DNA of 64,000 bases from NCBI GenBank assembly GCA_020310875.1, contig CM035439.1, positions 134,407,753 to 134,471,752 on the forward strand. Direction: 5' to 3'. The stretch is from Ceratopteris richardii (Eukaryota; Streptophyta; Polypodiopsida; Polypodiales; Pteridaceae). The position numbers were made by a program, and so were the translations under genes. Positions 41,701-52,900 of the stretch are shown in pieces (the stretch's first letter is position 1; each line of letters starts with the position of its first letter). Under the pieces are notes generated by a model. It searched no databases. It worked only from the letters and a program-made list of their open reading frames with translations, and was not told the origin of the DNA.

Positions 41701-43003
41701 CTTGCTGAGCGTCACTCCAATGTACATTGCGACCGTCTGTAGATTTTCTTCTTCTTTGTGAAGATGTGCCTTGTTCTTCTGCATCTGAATAAAACTCTAC
41801 ATCAGAGAGTTGTGTACTTTGTAAGAATGCTTCGAAGTCCTGGGGATCCATTCCTTCAACATCTCCAGTTGTAGCAAATTCAAATTCAGATGGAGCAGGA
41901 GGAGCTGAAGGGGCAGCTTGTGTCGTAGTTTCAGATCCAGACCTGGGTATCCTAATGGTAAAGGGAGGTACAGTGGCCTCCCCCCGTGGCGATACTTCAG
42001 GAGTAGTCAGAACTTCCCTTGTCTGGACACAAGGGATCGCACCCCTCATGCGCTTGGATTGATGTGTGGACGTCTTGAGCTTCTTAAACATTTGTAATTG
42101 TGCCCAAGTTAAGGCACGTTCAATGGGAACATCGTATGCTAGGCACCGGTAAATAATGCGTGTGATTGCACAGCAACCGTTCACCACTAATTTCCTAGAC
42201 GACCTTTTATTTGCTTCATACAATTGATCTGTAATCCATACAGGCAGCTTAATTGGTAACGCCCCTGTTTTCGCTAAGTAGAGAGCGAACCAAATTCTTT
42301 TGTGCGGTTGTGTGAAGCGGTCTTGGCCGGGGAAAGCAAAATGTTGCATGCACATACGGAGAGGAATGGACACGTTTGGTGTGAGTGCTGCCATGTCTTT
42401 AAGCTTCAGTAGTTTCCTATCCTTCATGTTAGTAGGAACGAGAGCATCCTTCTCAGAAGGTACATGTGTGCCGTGCATATTCAAAGCAGAGCTCACCAAC
42501 TCCAAGGTAAGTTCAAACCTCTTTAACTCGTTGTTGCCCAGCAAGGAAAGAAGAACAAATGATCCTGGTTTGTCCTTTTCTTCACTAGCTTGTAATGTGG
42601 AGACCAAATAATAGCATCGGAGGAGATCCGGTTTAGGTAGTGGTGCTTCAAAGTATTCTGCTAGCCCTGCACGTTGCCATATGGTCTGGAGATCCTCTGT
42701 GTTCTATAGAGTCTCAAACTCTTTGGAGAAAAATTGGAATCGAACCCATGATCTGTCATACTCGCACTTAGACTCCCATATATACTTGGCCTCTCCTAAG
42801 GAACCTGGCATGCCATTGAACCAATGAGAATTGGCATGGACTCTTTCTGTGATCCCTGTGGGTGGATCCGGTACCGGGATCTGCTGAAGGTGTTGCAGCT
42901 CCACAGGTCGTTCAGTTGGTGGCACATCAACAAGTAGACTATCCACATCAATTCCTGCAGTAATTATTCCTGGCTGTGAGCTTGGACCTGTTGCTTCTTC
43001 CAT
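38720..43003 (-). pseudogene. Element D aORF, about 1428 codons with several in-frame stops
   Basis: Single frame from ATG 43003 (MEEATGPSS) to 38720, interrupted near 42704 (TAG), 41618 (TGA), 40367 (TAG), 39965 (TAG) and 39831 (TGA) but not frameshifted. All parts of the B protein are present: NSHWFNGMPGSLGEA, CMQHFAFPGQDRFTQPHKRI, acidic and proline-rich middle, coiled coil, and the C-terminal domain with NPCYGPVPCRRSW, WLNYPYI, YKQTFEEIFRSGFWEYHSEV and SVRGDRR. Stops correspond to CAG and CGA codons where B can be compared. Unlike B, the frame ends before the polypurine tract, so the LTR-encoded tail is not a general feature. Confidence 0.93.
38726..38743 (-). other. Conserved pre-PPT hairpin, element D
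   Basis: Minus-strand TCTGTC-AGGGGC-GACAGA, 17 bp from the LTR. Same stem as in B and E, with one loop base changed relative to B. Confidence 0.75.
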
Positions 43004-43249
43004 GAGAGTGCTTGTAGTTGTTGATGCTTATCTGCTAGAAGAAGAGAGAGGCACATTAGCATTGCATTGGAAACAAGATGTTATGGTGTTCCCTCCACAA
43101 TACCAACATGACATTCCGAGTGGTTAGAGGTTAGTAGGTGAAGTGTTTGTGATGTGTGTACAAGTGGGTTAGTAGGTTAGGGTTCACTCTAGATGCATAC
43201 TTTGGTTGTGCAATGTTCTCAGAATGCACCTACATCTGAGGAGAAGGAT
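43004..43249 (-). other. Element D spacer with strong candidate splice acceptor
   Basis: 246 bp between the Gag-Pol stop and the aORF ATG. On the minus strand GCTAATG (43054-43060, branch-site-like) is followed by CCTCTCTCTTCTTCTAG, with the AG at 43035-43036, 32 bp before the ATG. This is the best acceptor consensus of the four elements. Confidence 0.65.
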
Positions 43250-44815
43250 TTACAGAGGTGGGTCAGGGGGTTTGATATGGGGTTTAGGTCTCCAAACTTT
43301 GATGCTAGGATCGTTGCTTTTATTGGCGATGATGTGTGAAGGTTTGCGTACTGGAGTGTGTTGGGTTTGGGGCCTTTTGGGTACCCATTTCCAAACATTC
43401 CGAGGCGTGACCGAGAATGTGGGGGTGTGGAGTGTAGATGTTTGCCTTTGGATGGGAGCCAATAGGACTCGTGAGTGTTGCTTTGATCTTGTGATTGGAG
43501 GTGAAGTTATTTGAGCTAGTAAGCAGGTCTTGGGCACCCATATTTGTCTAGCCTTTGGGATAGCCTTCATTGACTGCTTTGGAACCCAAATAGACCTGGC
43601 TTGTCTAGATTGATGCTTCGGGAACTCCTTTGCTGTAGTTCTGGACACTGTAGCTTGCTTGATGCTTCTTTGGAATCGTGTCTCCAAAGCCGAGGGTTGT
43701 TCACCTTTGCGTATCCAGATCTGCTTCATGCCATGAGGTTTTCTGTATAGTACTGGTTGGTGTTCATTCTTCTTGGTTCTTGGGCTCCTCTGTATCTTGT
43801 ATTTTCTGGCTTTCTTTCCTTGAATTCTCTTTGGAAAAGAAGGGAGCTCCTTGTTGAATTCTGTACCTTCGTCATGAGTGGCAATCCTTTGCACCATAGA
43901 ACTTTGGTCAAGAGTAGCATGGTTCATTTCAGGTGGACTCCTGGAAGGACCAGGATTCGGTGCCTCTTCTAGTGGCCTATGTGCTTGATTTTCTAATTCA
44001 ATCGTTATGTGGTTATGGCCTACCCATGCCTGAAGAAGTCCACTTCTTAGGTTGAGGCTGACTGCATGATCATAGATCCAGTCTTGGCCCAGGACAAGAG
44101 GTTCGGTAAGATCCTCGTCTTCACACACTAGCACTTTGACTGCCATTAGCACCTCTTGAATGTAGAGGGGAAATTCCACCTCGCCAATGCAAGGGGTTTC
44201 CACACCTCCCAATCCTATGAGATATGCCTCTATAGGATTGATTTGTAATTGAAGTTCTTCGCAGTAAGAAAGTCGAACTGCACTAGTGGCGGCCCCTGAG
44301 TCAATTAAAGCTCTCACTGTCCTTACACTCTCTCCTTGTCCTACTTCTAGGGTTACAAAAGGCCGTCGGTCGATTATTCTATGGGAATGTCCACCTGAAG
44401 CCTCGCACATGGCCATGGGATAGCCTAGAGATTCTTGAGTGTTAGGCATAGGCGGGTCTCTGCCTTGACTCCTCAATTTCATTCGTCGGATGCGTTCTAA
44501 AGCTTCTGCCTGTGCTTCTTCTCTAATTCTTTTTTCTTCTTCTTTACGTTTCTTGGCAGTGTTGAGTCGATTTAGCATCTCTTCAGTTAGGGGTTCTTGA
44601 TATAATTTGACTCTGCATCCACTTATGTAACTTGGTAGAATTTCACCCTCTAGAGTGGCTAGTTGAACTGCTCCACTTGTGGAGATTCTATTGATAATCA
44701 TTGGCCCGTAACCTCTCTTCTCTAACTTCAGTGCATGTTGCTTCAAGGTGTAGACTAGGACTAGGTCCCCTGCTTTCAAGCCCTTATCCTTGACGTGTGC
44801 ATCGAATATGCCTTT
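43250..44815 (-). pseudogene. Element D integrase C-terminus, PR2 and W-x-P-K tail
   Basis: Open from about 44779 to 43250 (509 codons from KAGDLVLVYTLKQH). Contains the Arg/Glu-rich helix (KRKEEEKRIREEAQAEALER), the second retropepsin with an intact triad (ALIDSGAATSAV), AYLIGLGGVETP, GEVEFPLYI and LGQDWIYDHA, then a basic tail with five tryptophan motifs (IWIRK, IWVPK, IWVPK, KWVPK, VWRPK). This stretch has no internal stop. It starts after a one-base deletion near 44805 that breaks it from the integrase core. Confidence 0.92.
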
Positions 44816-45690
44816 TGCCTCTTCTTGGCTGCATAAATTCCTGCTGCAGCCCTCAATCGTGTTTCACCTAATCGTTCAAGATCAAAGATTATAGAGGACA
44901 ACTCATGACCCTTCCAATCATGCTCTTGTGCTACTTTCAAGGTTGGTATCAAAAATTCCAATGGTAGCACTGCATTCTGGCCGAAAACCATTTGAAAGGG
45001 TGTGGCTTGGAGTACCGTTTTATAGGCAACTCTGTATGCCCAAACAACATGGTGTAGCTGTTTGTCCCAATCCGAGCGTTTGTTATTCACTAATTTGGTT
45101 AGCACATTGCATAGAATCTTATTGGTGCTTTCGGCTTGTCCATTAGCTTGTGGGTCATAGGGGGCAGACTTCTTATGTATCACCAAGAACTCTTGAAGAA
45201 GATTTTCAATGACTTCATTCAAGAAGTGAGTCCCTCTATCACTTACTAGCTCTATGGGTAGCCCGTATCGAGTGAACACATTCTCAAATAAGAATTTAGC
45301 AGTCGTTTGGGCATCATTCTTCGTTGTGGCTTTCACTTCTACCCACTTGGTTAGATAATCCGTGGCCACAATGATATACTCAGCATGTGAACCCTTAGCT
45401 GGGGGATTAATAGGACCAACAAAGTCTATTCCCCACTTAGAAAATGCACGTCCACCCATCATAGGTTTCAGTGGCATCTCATCCTTACGTATAGGATACT
45501 GAGTTCTCTAACAAACATCACACCGTTTCACATAGGTATGTGCATCCATGTGAAGGGTCGGCCACCAAAAGCCCGCAAATAGTATTGCCTTGATCACCCG
45601 ATCTGGTCCAAAGTGTCCTCCTGCTACACCTTGGTGAGCAGTTTCCAAGATCTTGAGATATTCACTCTCATGGACACAGTCTCAGGTAAC
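44776..45690 (-). pseudogene. Element D second H2C2 end and integrase core
   Basis: Covers SEYLKILETAHQG through CDVC, then a TAG stop where B has CAG (CQRTQ), then the core: GIDFVGP, SDRGTHF, NGQAESTNK. Bounded by a two-base loss near 45680 (LRLC then shift) and a one-base loss near 44805 (KAYFDAH in B). All three catalytic acidic residues are still encoded. Confidence 0.9.
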
Positions 45691-46985
45691 CATCTTTACC
45701 ACTCTTGTATAGATTATCACCAATGATTGAGTAATCTAGGGCTTCTTGTTCTAGACTTCTTTGTCTCGTCAGGGTCATATCTGAAGGGAATGTTTTCGTC
45801 CTCAAGAAGGCTACTAATGGTTCACTCCAATCTGGCACTATGGACACTTGGTAAAGAGTGGCATGTTCCACAGGTGGTTTAGTGCAACAGCTTGGGCATT
45901 CTTTACACATCTTATGTACATCAGCTTCCATAGTAGGCCAATGCACTCCGAGTCTCCTTAGTGTCTGTAGGGTTTGCTGTTTTGAGTAGTGTTGCTCTAA
46001 TGCACCTACGCGTGCCAACTGCAACCATTTAGCGTACTCATCCTCTTCCACACAGCAAGCCAATATCCCTTGATCTGTGTGTTTGTACATACTTCCTGCC
46101 ATGATATGGTACTTCTGGGCTTTTACTACCTCTTTATCTTGAGTGTTTATGACTGGGTGATTAGGACCGTATGTCAATACTGGCACTAATGGCTTAGCCC
46201 ACTGAGGTACAACTTCCACATTAAACAAGTAAATGTCAGGAAGGTCATCTGATACTCCTTGTGGGGCTTCTCCCGATGTGAGCCTAGAGAGATGATCTGC
46301 TCTCAAATGAGTCTTGCCTTTTCTCACCACTACCTCAAAATCATATTCCATTAGTAAGAGGAACCATCTCACCAATCTACCTGTGTTGCATGGCTTGTTC
46401 ACCAAGTAAAGTAGAGCTTGATGATCTATAAAAAATTTAAACTTATTTTCAAGCAAGTAATGTCTAAACTTTTTAACCGCATACACCATGCCCAATCCCT
46501 CTCGTTCGGTAGTGGTATAGTTTCGCTCAGCTGCGTTCAAATGTCTACTCGCATAGGCAATTGGAAGATCCATATTACCTTCACCAGTAGGTTGTGCAAG
46601 CACACACCCAATGGCATAATTGGATGCATCCACATGCACATGGAAGGGCTTTTTCCAATCTGGTGTAGTCAAGATTGGTGCTGAGCATAATCGTCGTTTG
46701 AGCTCATTGAAAGAGTTCTCACATTCCTCAGTCCACTCAAAGTTTGTCAGAAGTCCGTACAGAGGCTTTGCAATGATGGCATACATGTGAATGAAACGGC
46801 GGTAATAACCACAATGCCCCATGAAAGCTTGCACTTCCTTGATATTCTTTGGCCTAGGTAGTTCTGCAATAGCCCTCACCTTCTCTTCGTCAGTGGAGAT
46901 GCCGTTCTTTGACACTATGTGTCCTAAAATCTTGCCTTGCCTGACCATGAAAATGCACTTTTCTGGGTTCAGGCAGACTTGATAT
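45668..46985 (-). pseudogene. Element D RT C-terminus, RNase H and first H2C2 domain
   Basis: Open from 46948 (MVRQGKILGHIVSKNG) to 45668. RT thumb (FMGHCGYYRRFIH), RNase H (VDASNYAIGC, TEREGLGMVYAV, IDHQALLYLV), first H2C2 domain (MAGSMYKHTDQGILACC ... CKECPSCC) and the start of the second. Separated from the upstream RT by a one-base deletion near 46990-47010 (CAAATC in B, CAATC here). Confidence 0.92.
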
Positions 46986-48599
46986 TCTCTACATTTGTCA
47001 AAGATTGTCTGAGTTCAGGAATATGGGTTTGTCTAATGTTGGAATGAGCACAAAGATCATCAACATAGACTTCTAAATTCTTCCTCAGGAACTCTTTAAA
47101 TACATGGCACATCAGCCTCTGGAAGGTAGCGGGTGCATTGGTAAGCCCAAATGGCATTACCCTAAAAGCGAATATGCCCCACTCTGTGGCAAAAGCCGTC
47201 TTATGTTGATCTTCTGGTGCAATGGCTACTTGATTGTAGCCAGAGAACCCATCTAGGAAGCTGTACACTTCCTTGCCGGCTACCCTTTCTAATAAATACT
47301 CGGTGATAGGAAGCGGATAACTATCTCTGATAGTGGCTGCGTTAACCTTCTTCAAGTTAATGCATACACGTAATTTACCATTCTTTTTGGGCACCACTAC
47401 AATGGGGGACACCCATTTGGTGTGCTCAATTTCATAGATAAATCCAGCTTCAACCAAGCGGTCTATCTCTTCTTTGATCTTGGCAGCATAGTTGTCATTG
47501 TATGTGTATGGCTTTTGTTTAGAAGGTTTGGCCTCTGTGGTCATGGGAATCGTATGGGCGCATATGTCAGGGTCTACACCTTTCAAATCTTTGTAGCTCC
47601 AAGCGAATACATCTCTGTACTCTCTTAGCAAAGCTATCAGCTCATGCTCTTCTTCCTCAGTGAGGTCATGCCCTATGTAAGTGCACCTCTCTTCTCCTTC
47701 TTCTATGGCTACCACTACCTTCCGGGTGGTTTCTTTGTTATCATAGGCCTTTCGTGCTTGTGCATCGCGTTTTGGCATTCTTACCATGACTCTCCTATCT
47801 TCTATTGCATACTTCTTGAAATTTTCAGGGACCTCAAACAGGGATTATTCCTTCTCTGGTGCCGCTTCTCTCTTCTTCCTTTTCTTTCCTTCACTCTTAG
47901 TGGTCACTCGTGTGGTTAATCTCACATCATTAGTGAGCTCTTCATGTCTCTGAGGGTAAACTTCTACTTCATAGAAATATTCTTCGTCTGATGCAAAGGG
48001 TGGATCCATGATGATTGACTCAAGATCGGAGTCACTTGCATCTTCAAGTGCATCAGGGCTAGGTTCGCATTCTTCTAAAACTGCATCTCCCATGATTGGC
48101 TCTATGGAGAAGACAGAAATGTCATAGCCATCCTCATCACAGTGGGGTGTCCATTGCTCTTCATTGATGGCTACATCCATAGTTGCCAGAATTTCTGCCC
48201 AGCCGTGAGGTTCAAATTCTTCGTCCGAAAATACTACAAGTGCATAGGCTGGGTCTTGAACTGATCTATGTGTTTCCTTAGCACCTACCTCTCTAGCTTT
48301 TTCTCTTTTCTCCTCTTCCACTGCCACTTTACACATCCATAAGTGAGTGTCTTCATGCATCCATGAGGATCCTGATCCTATGGAATGCACCGATTCCGTA
48401 TCATCGTTGGCTCTATGGATGGGGTTCCATTGGATAGGAGGGACATCTCTATGAGAGTAATCCTTGAGATTGACTTTGGTTGTAACACCTAAGTGTTGCA
48501 AATACAAGGAATTGGTTCCCCAATCCTGTACCACTTGCAACTACCGCATAAATGGTCTCCCCAAAATCATCTCATAGGCTTGATTTTTGCTAAAGTCAC
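46969..48599 (-). pseudogene. Element D protease 1 end, acidic linker and RT
   Basis: From 48599 the frame encodes the last part of protease 1 (YEMILGRPFMR), then a TAG stop (48541-48543, CAG in B), the acidic linker (48540-47845), a TAA at 47845-47847 (GAA in B), and RT with VVPKKN, FLDGFSGYNQ, VMPFGLTN and the catalytic YVDD, ending in a frameshift near 46990. Upstream protease and Gag are cut off by element E. Confidence 0.92.
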
Positions 48600-49495
48600 T
48601 GTGTACTTGAGCCGCAATGACTCAAGGACTTGTACCAATGAGACTATACCTCGATTGCCATACAAGTGCATATAGTGGAGTTCTTTTCACACATTTAATT
48701 ATCAATCCTAAGGAGTGACTTACCAAGTGTATGAAGACATGTGCACACGTGATAGAAAATGAAGTGAGTTAGCTATTCAAGCATGAGAAAAGACTAATAC
48801 TACCCACACCTACTGAAAAATTGGAAGTGTTGCCGCAAGCCTCTTTTCATCAGTTTTGGTTTTTTGAGGTTTTCTCCTAGCCCAGAACTCCGAACATAGA
48901 CAATGGGGTACTCGTTTCGAAGCTCTCGACGAGACGAATCCAACGGTGGTGGTTTCACTCAATTCTGACCACTCTGCTGCAAGTTATGGCAGAAACAGTG
49001 AATTACGGGAACTACTAACACCCGCGTTTTTGCTTCTCCTAGCTTACGCACGCACTACAGCCACTCAAAACAAGGGGGAAGGGGTAGACAACAGTCCTAC
49101 ACTTGCATTTCAAGCATCACACACACATACATGAGCAAAATGAAGATCAAAATCAGCAAGAAAGAGGCAAACTCGAAATTTCAGAAGTGCTCTTCTTCAC
49201 AATGACAAGAAGTCCTTTACAATGAGTCACTTTTGACTTATATACTAGTGCCCTAAGTTTGGTCCTTTCACACAAGAGACCGGCACTTTATTCACTAAAA
49301 TACTAACTTCCTACTAATATACATGGGTAATTCACTAATCTTCTGAGGGGATGCATCTAGAGGACTCCTCTAGTGCATTTACAATGGAAAATATGTACAA
49401 AAGTGGTTATGTTACAAAAAATTGGGTGTCCAAATCGGAGAAATTTGGGGGCCCGTCTTTTTTCTCTGCTTTCTGTGCTCTTTAGCTCTGCAACA
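48600..49495 (-). repeat. Element E 3' LTR (896 bp)
   Basis: On the minus strand begins TGTTGCAGAGC after a purine tract and ends in TACACA at 48600, where element D coding sequence resumes exactly. No partner LTR is in the window. No obvious match to the B and D LTRs apart from the TGTTG start. Confidence 0.85.
49237..49244 (-). promoter_or_regulatory. TATA box in element E LTR
   Basis: Minus-strand TATATAAG about 250 bp after the LTR start, a plausible core promoter. Sequence-based only. Confidence 0.5.
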
Positions 49496-49509
49496 CTCTC
49501 CCCCTCTTC
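49496..49509 (-). other. Element E polypurine tract
   Basis: Minus-strand GAAGAGGGGGAGAG directly before the LTR. Confidence 0.88.
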
Positions 49510-49982
49510 GTCTCTGTCATCCCTTGACAGACTTTGCTTCGCGAACGCGTCCCGTGGGTAGTGTTGTGTGCTTCTTGATCTTGCATTACGTTTTAGAGGC
49601 GCTTCATCTTTTTCCACTGCACGCTCCCCTTGGTCAGTATTGTCTACAGTTAAACAGACATGCAGATTCGATGGCCTTCTTGATTCAAGCTCTACTACTC
49701 GAGAGCCTGATGTAGTTGTCTTGCCTGTTGACTCGGGTTGCCACGCACGCCACCAGTGACTAGGAATGTGCTATTCTTAGTCACCCTCTTCAACTTTTCA
49801 GCCTCTACCCCTTTTTAACTTTTGGTCCTACTCTGATGTTTGAAAAATCCACTCCTCTGGACCCCGGGGTTTAGCTTTGTAGCCTGGTGCGTGCCCCTGC
49901 GGGGCTTTGGGCAGAGATGGGTGTTGCGCCCCTGCGGGGCTTCCTGCAGAGAGTGGTCCTTAATCATTTGGTGTTTTATCTT
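49510..49982 (-). other. Element E 3' untranslated region with hairpins
   Basis: 473 bp after the aORF stop. Next to the polypurine tract is the family hairpin (49513-49531). Two identical GC hairpins, GCCCC-TGC-GGGGC, lie at 49893-49905 and 49928-49940, 35 bp apart in partly repeated context (followed by TT...GCAGAGA), in otherwise less GC-rich sequence. B and D have no such region: their aORF reaches the polypurine tract. Confidence 0.7.
49513..49531 (-). other. Conserved pre-PPT hairpin, element E
   Basis: Minus-strand TCTGTC-AAGGGAT-GACAGA, 17 bp from the LTR, outside any supported gene. A second, weaker copy (CTGTC...GACAG) lies within the aORF end at 50064-50080. Confidence 0.75.
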
Positions 49983-52900
49983 TTACTGCGCACTTTTGGA
50001 CTTGGACCTTCTTCTTCTTTTCTTTTTGCTTGATTGTCCCTCTACACGTCCCTCCTCCTGAACTCTGTCGTCCTCGACAGGCTTTCTGTGGCGACGTGAG
50101 TAAGTTTGGATAGCTGTTTGCTCTCTTTGATTCAGTAGATTAGCATGACATATCATGAATTCCTTCCATTGCCTTGACTTTACTCCGTCTTCTGGCGCCT
50201 GTCTATGATCAGCAAAGAAACTTGTTTCGTAGGCCACCAGTCTTGCATTCAGGTTGGAAGTCATCTTAACAAAAATTTCTGAATCAATCTCAAAAAAGCC
50301 GGTAAAGAATGCTTCTTCAAACGTTTGCATATATGTCGATGGCAAAAACATGAGACGAGAATAATAGGCCATAAGTGTGAGGCGGCTCGGAATGGTTGAT
50401 AAATCAAAAATAAGAGCCTCAGACCCTTGCGTAATGCCGATAAAATTCAAGAATGTATATTTCGCATGCTGGAATACCTTCAAAACTGTAATGATCATAC
50501 TGAATATTTTGTTGGTCATCTTGACGGCTAAATCCGGAACTGTAGCGTATCTCGCAATCCAAAATTCCATTGTTTTTACCATATATTCTTCGGTCGGTAG
50601 GTAATTATGTGGCGGACTAGGTAGTAGCGGATAATTAAGCCACTGATTATTGATACTGCCTTGGCGCTGACCTTCCAAAAAGTGCGACCAAGCTCGTCTG
50701 CGGGGTACAGGACAAAAAGATGGGTTGGCTTGAAGCGCGTATGGTGATGCTTCCCACTGCACCCGCAACGTTGGATTCTTCTCCAAGATCTTCCTTCTCC
50801 ATGTTGGATCCGCCTTCTCGAACTCCTCTTGAGTGTAATTGAACGTGTCATGTTTAAAGTGAAGGTTGTGGTCCGGATCTTTATTCGTTGCAGACTTTAT
50901 ATACATCCGTGTTTGTTCTTTAAGTAGGCCGTATGGCACGTTGAATGGCTTCAAAATTTGATCTAATTGTTTATGCTCAATCTGAGCCTCTTTCATTATC
51001 TGAAGTATTTGATCTTCAAAATCAGCAGTGAGCTGGGACACCAGTAGTGCCCTTTCTGGTCTGCTCAATTCTGCAATGTCGCGTGTGTTAGGTTCTAGTG
51101 GAACCTCCTTTTCCGCCCTTATTGGTGAGTGATACAAGGGAGGAGAGAGAGGACGTACCTCTTCCTCCACAGTAGCCGTGGTTTCTGGAGGAACTACTGG
51201 TGTCCCTTGTTTCTCTTTTAGCTCAATCTGCTCCTGCAGCCGTTTAATGATGTCATCTTTATTCCTGAGCTCCTCTTCAGCCTTGGTAAGTTTTTCTTGG
51301 TGTTTGATTAATTCCTGTGCCACGATATGCATGTGATCTGTGTCTTCCTTGCACTGTCGGAAATAATCTTTCTCGGTTTTTTTCCATTTCTTTCGTAGAG
51401 CTGCAGTATCATTCATATATTTCTGTTCCCATTCTGCAACTGTCTCTTGCTCCTGTTTGAGCTGTTCTGTCATCTTTGTCAACTTTGCTTCCATGTCTTT
51501 TATGTCCTCATTCGTTTTGTCAAGATCTGTCGATGGTTGATCACTGAGGAGAGCTGTCATTAGCTCTTTGTTTCTGTCCCTGAGCTGGTCTGCTTCGTCC
51601 ATGCTCACCTTGAGCTGTGACTCGAGTACTCTGCTACGAGTCTGTATTCTTGTTTTCTCTTTTTCTGTTGCTTCCAGTTTCTTCGTCAGCTCCAACACTT
51701 GCTCTTTCAGGTGGGCATTCTCCTTTTCTAATGTTTGGCATTGTGTTTTGGTTGTTTTTATCTCCTCCTGTTTCTTCAACACCTGAGCTTCTACTTTAGA
51801 TAATTTCTTTGCCAAATTCATACCTTCTTTCTGAAGCTTTTGTTTGTCGAGCATGGCCTGGTCGTAATCTTCATCAGCATCAAGCATTAACTGTTGAGTG
51901 TCTAGTGCAGTGCGAATCATATCCTGCACCACTGGCTTGAGCTGAGCTATATCCACGTTCAACCATGTCTTCGTTATGTCGGGTGTTTCTCCTGTTTGCA
52001 CATCTTGTCCCTGTGCGACATGGATCAATTCTTTGTGTGGTTGTCTGACCTGTAGTTGTATATTAACTTCTGCTTCATTTTCGACCATTTTACGAACTTT
52101 CGTGGCACTCCCTTGAAATGTTACATCTAGAGGGGACGGTTCTGCCACAACCCTTAGTGGTGTGCAGGGTTCTTCGTCTTCTTTCTCTTCATCTTGAGGC
52201 TTGTCCTCAGATATCATTGCATGCACCTCATTATCAGTTTTGTCCTCCTCTATGTGGGTGATGGAGGCATCTTTTTGTTGAATGGGTTGTTGTCCTCCTT
52301 CTTCTGCCTTCTCTGTGGTTGTCACCTGGTCTGCCAGCGATGATTGACCTTCTTTTTTGTTGTCAGCTTGGACTTCATCATAATTGACTTCATTTAATTC
52401 GACCCACTGGCCATCGTCTTTTGATTCGCTCTTAATATCTACATCTAGTAACGATGTAGTTTGCTTTTCTTGGGCGTCGGATCCTGAACTTGAATTGTCT
52501 AGCCCAATCTCCCGATACCTGTGTACCTTAGTAAGTTTTCTTTTGGGTTTTTGAACTGTTGTAGTCTGTTGATAATGATGACCTTGCACTGGTAGATTGA
52601 TTTGCCCTTCGGTATACTTGTGAGTCTCCTCCAGTGCTTGAGTTAAGTCTTCTTCCGTAATTTTCCTGGGTCCTTGAGTGGTGGTGGTGGGCAGCACATG
52701 TACTCTCTTTGATTGTGGTGCTTCTTCTTCTTTCTGCAGAACTTCTCTAGGTCGCTTTGTACCTCTCATGGTTCCTCTCATCCGCGGTTGCGAACTTGTC
52801 TCTGTTTCTTCTGCTTGTTTACTTCCTTTCTTGTGTTTAGGTACTGTAGCACTCTTGACGTAGTGAGCCAGCTCCACTGAAGATGGCATCTCCCGCAAAT

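Larger units (their letters stand above)
38098..48599 (-). mobile_element. Gypsy element D, decayed, 5' part beyond element E
   Basis: Minus-strand element of the same family as B, with a 3' LTR (38098-38708), polypurine tract, hairpin, aORF remnant (38720-43003), spacer and Gag-Pol remnant (43250-48599). It ends at 48599 inside protease 1, where the 3' LTR of E begins. Gag, leader and 5' LTR must lie to the right of E. Several stops and at least three small deletions inactivate it, so it is older than B. Confidence 0.93.
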
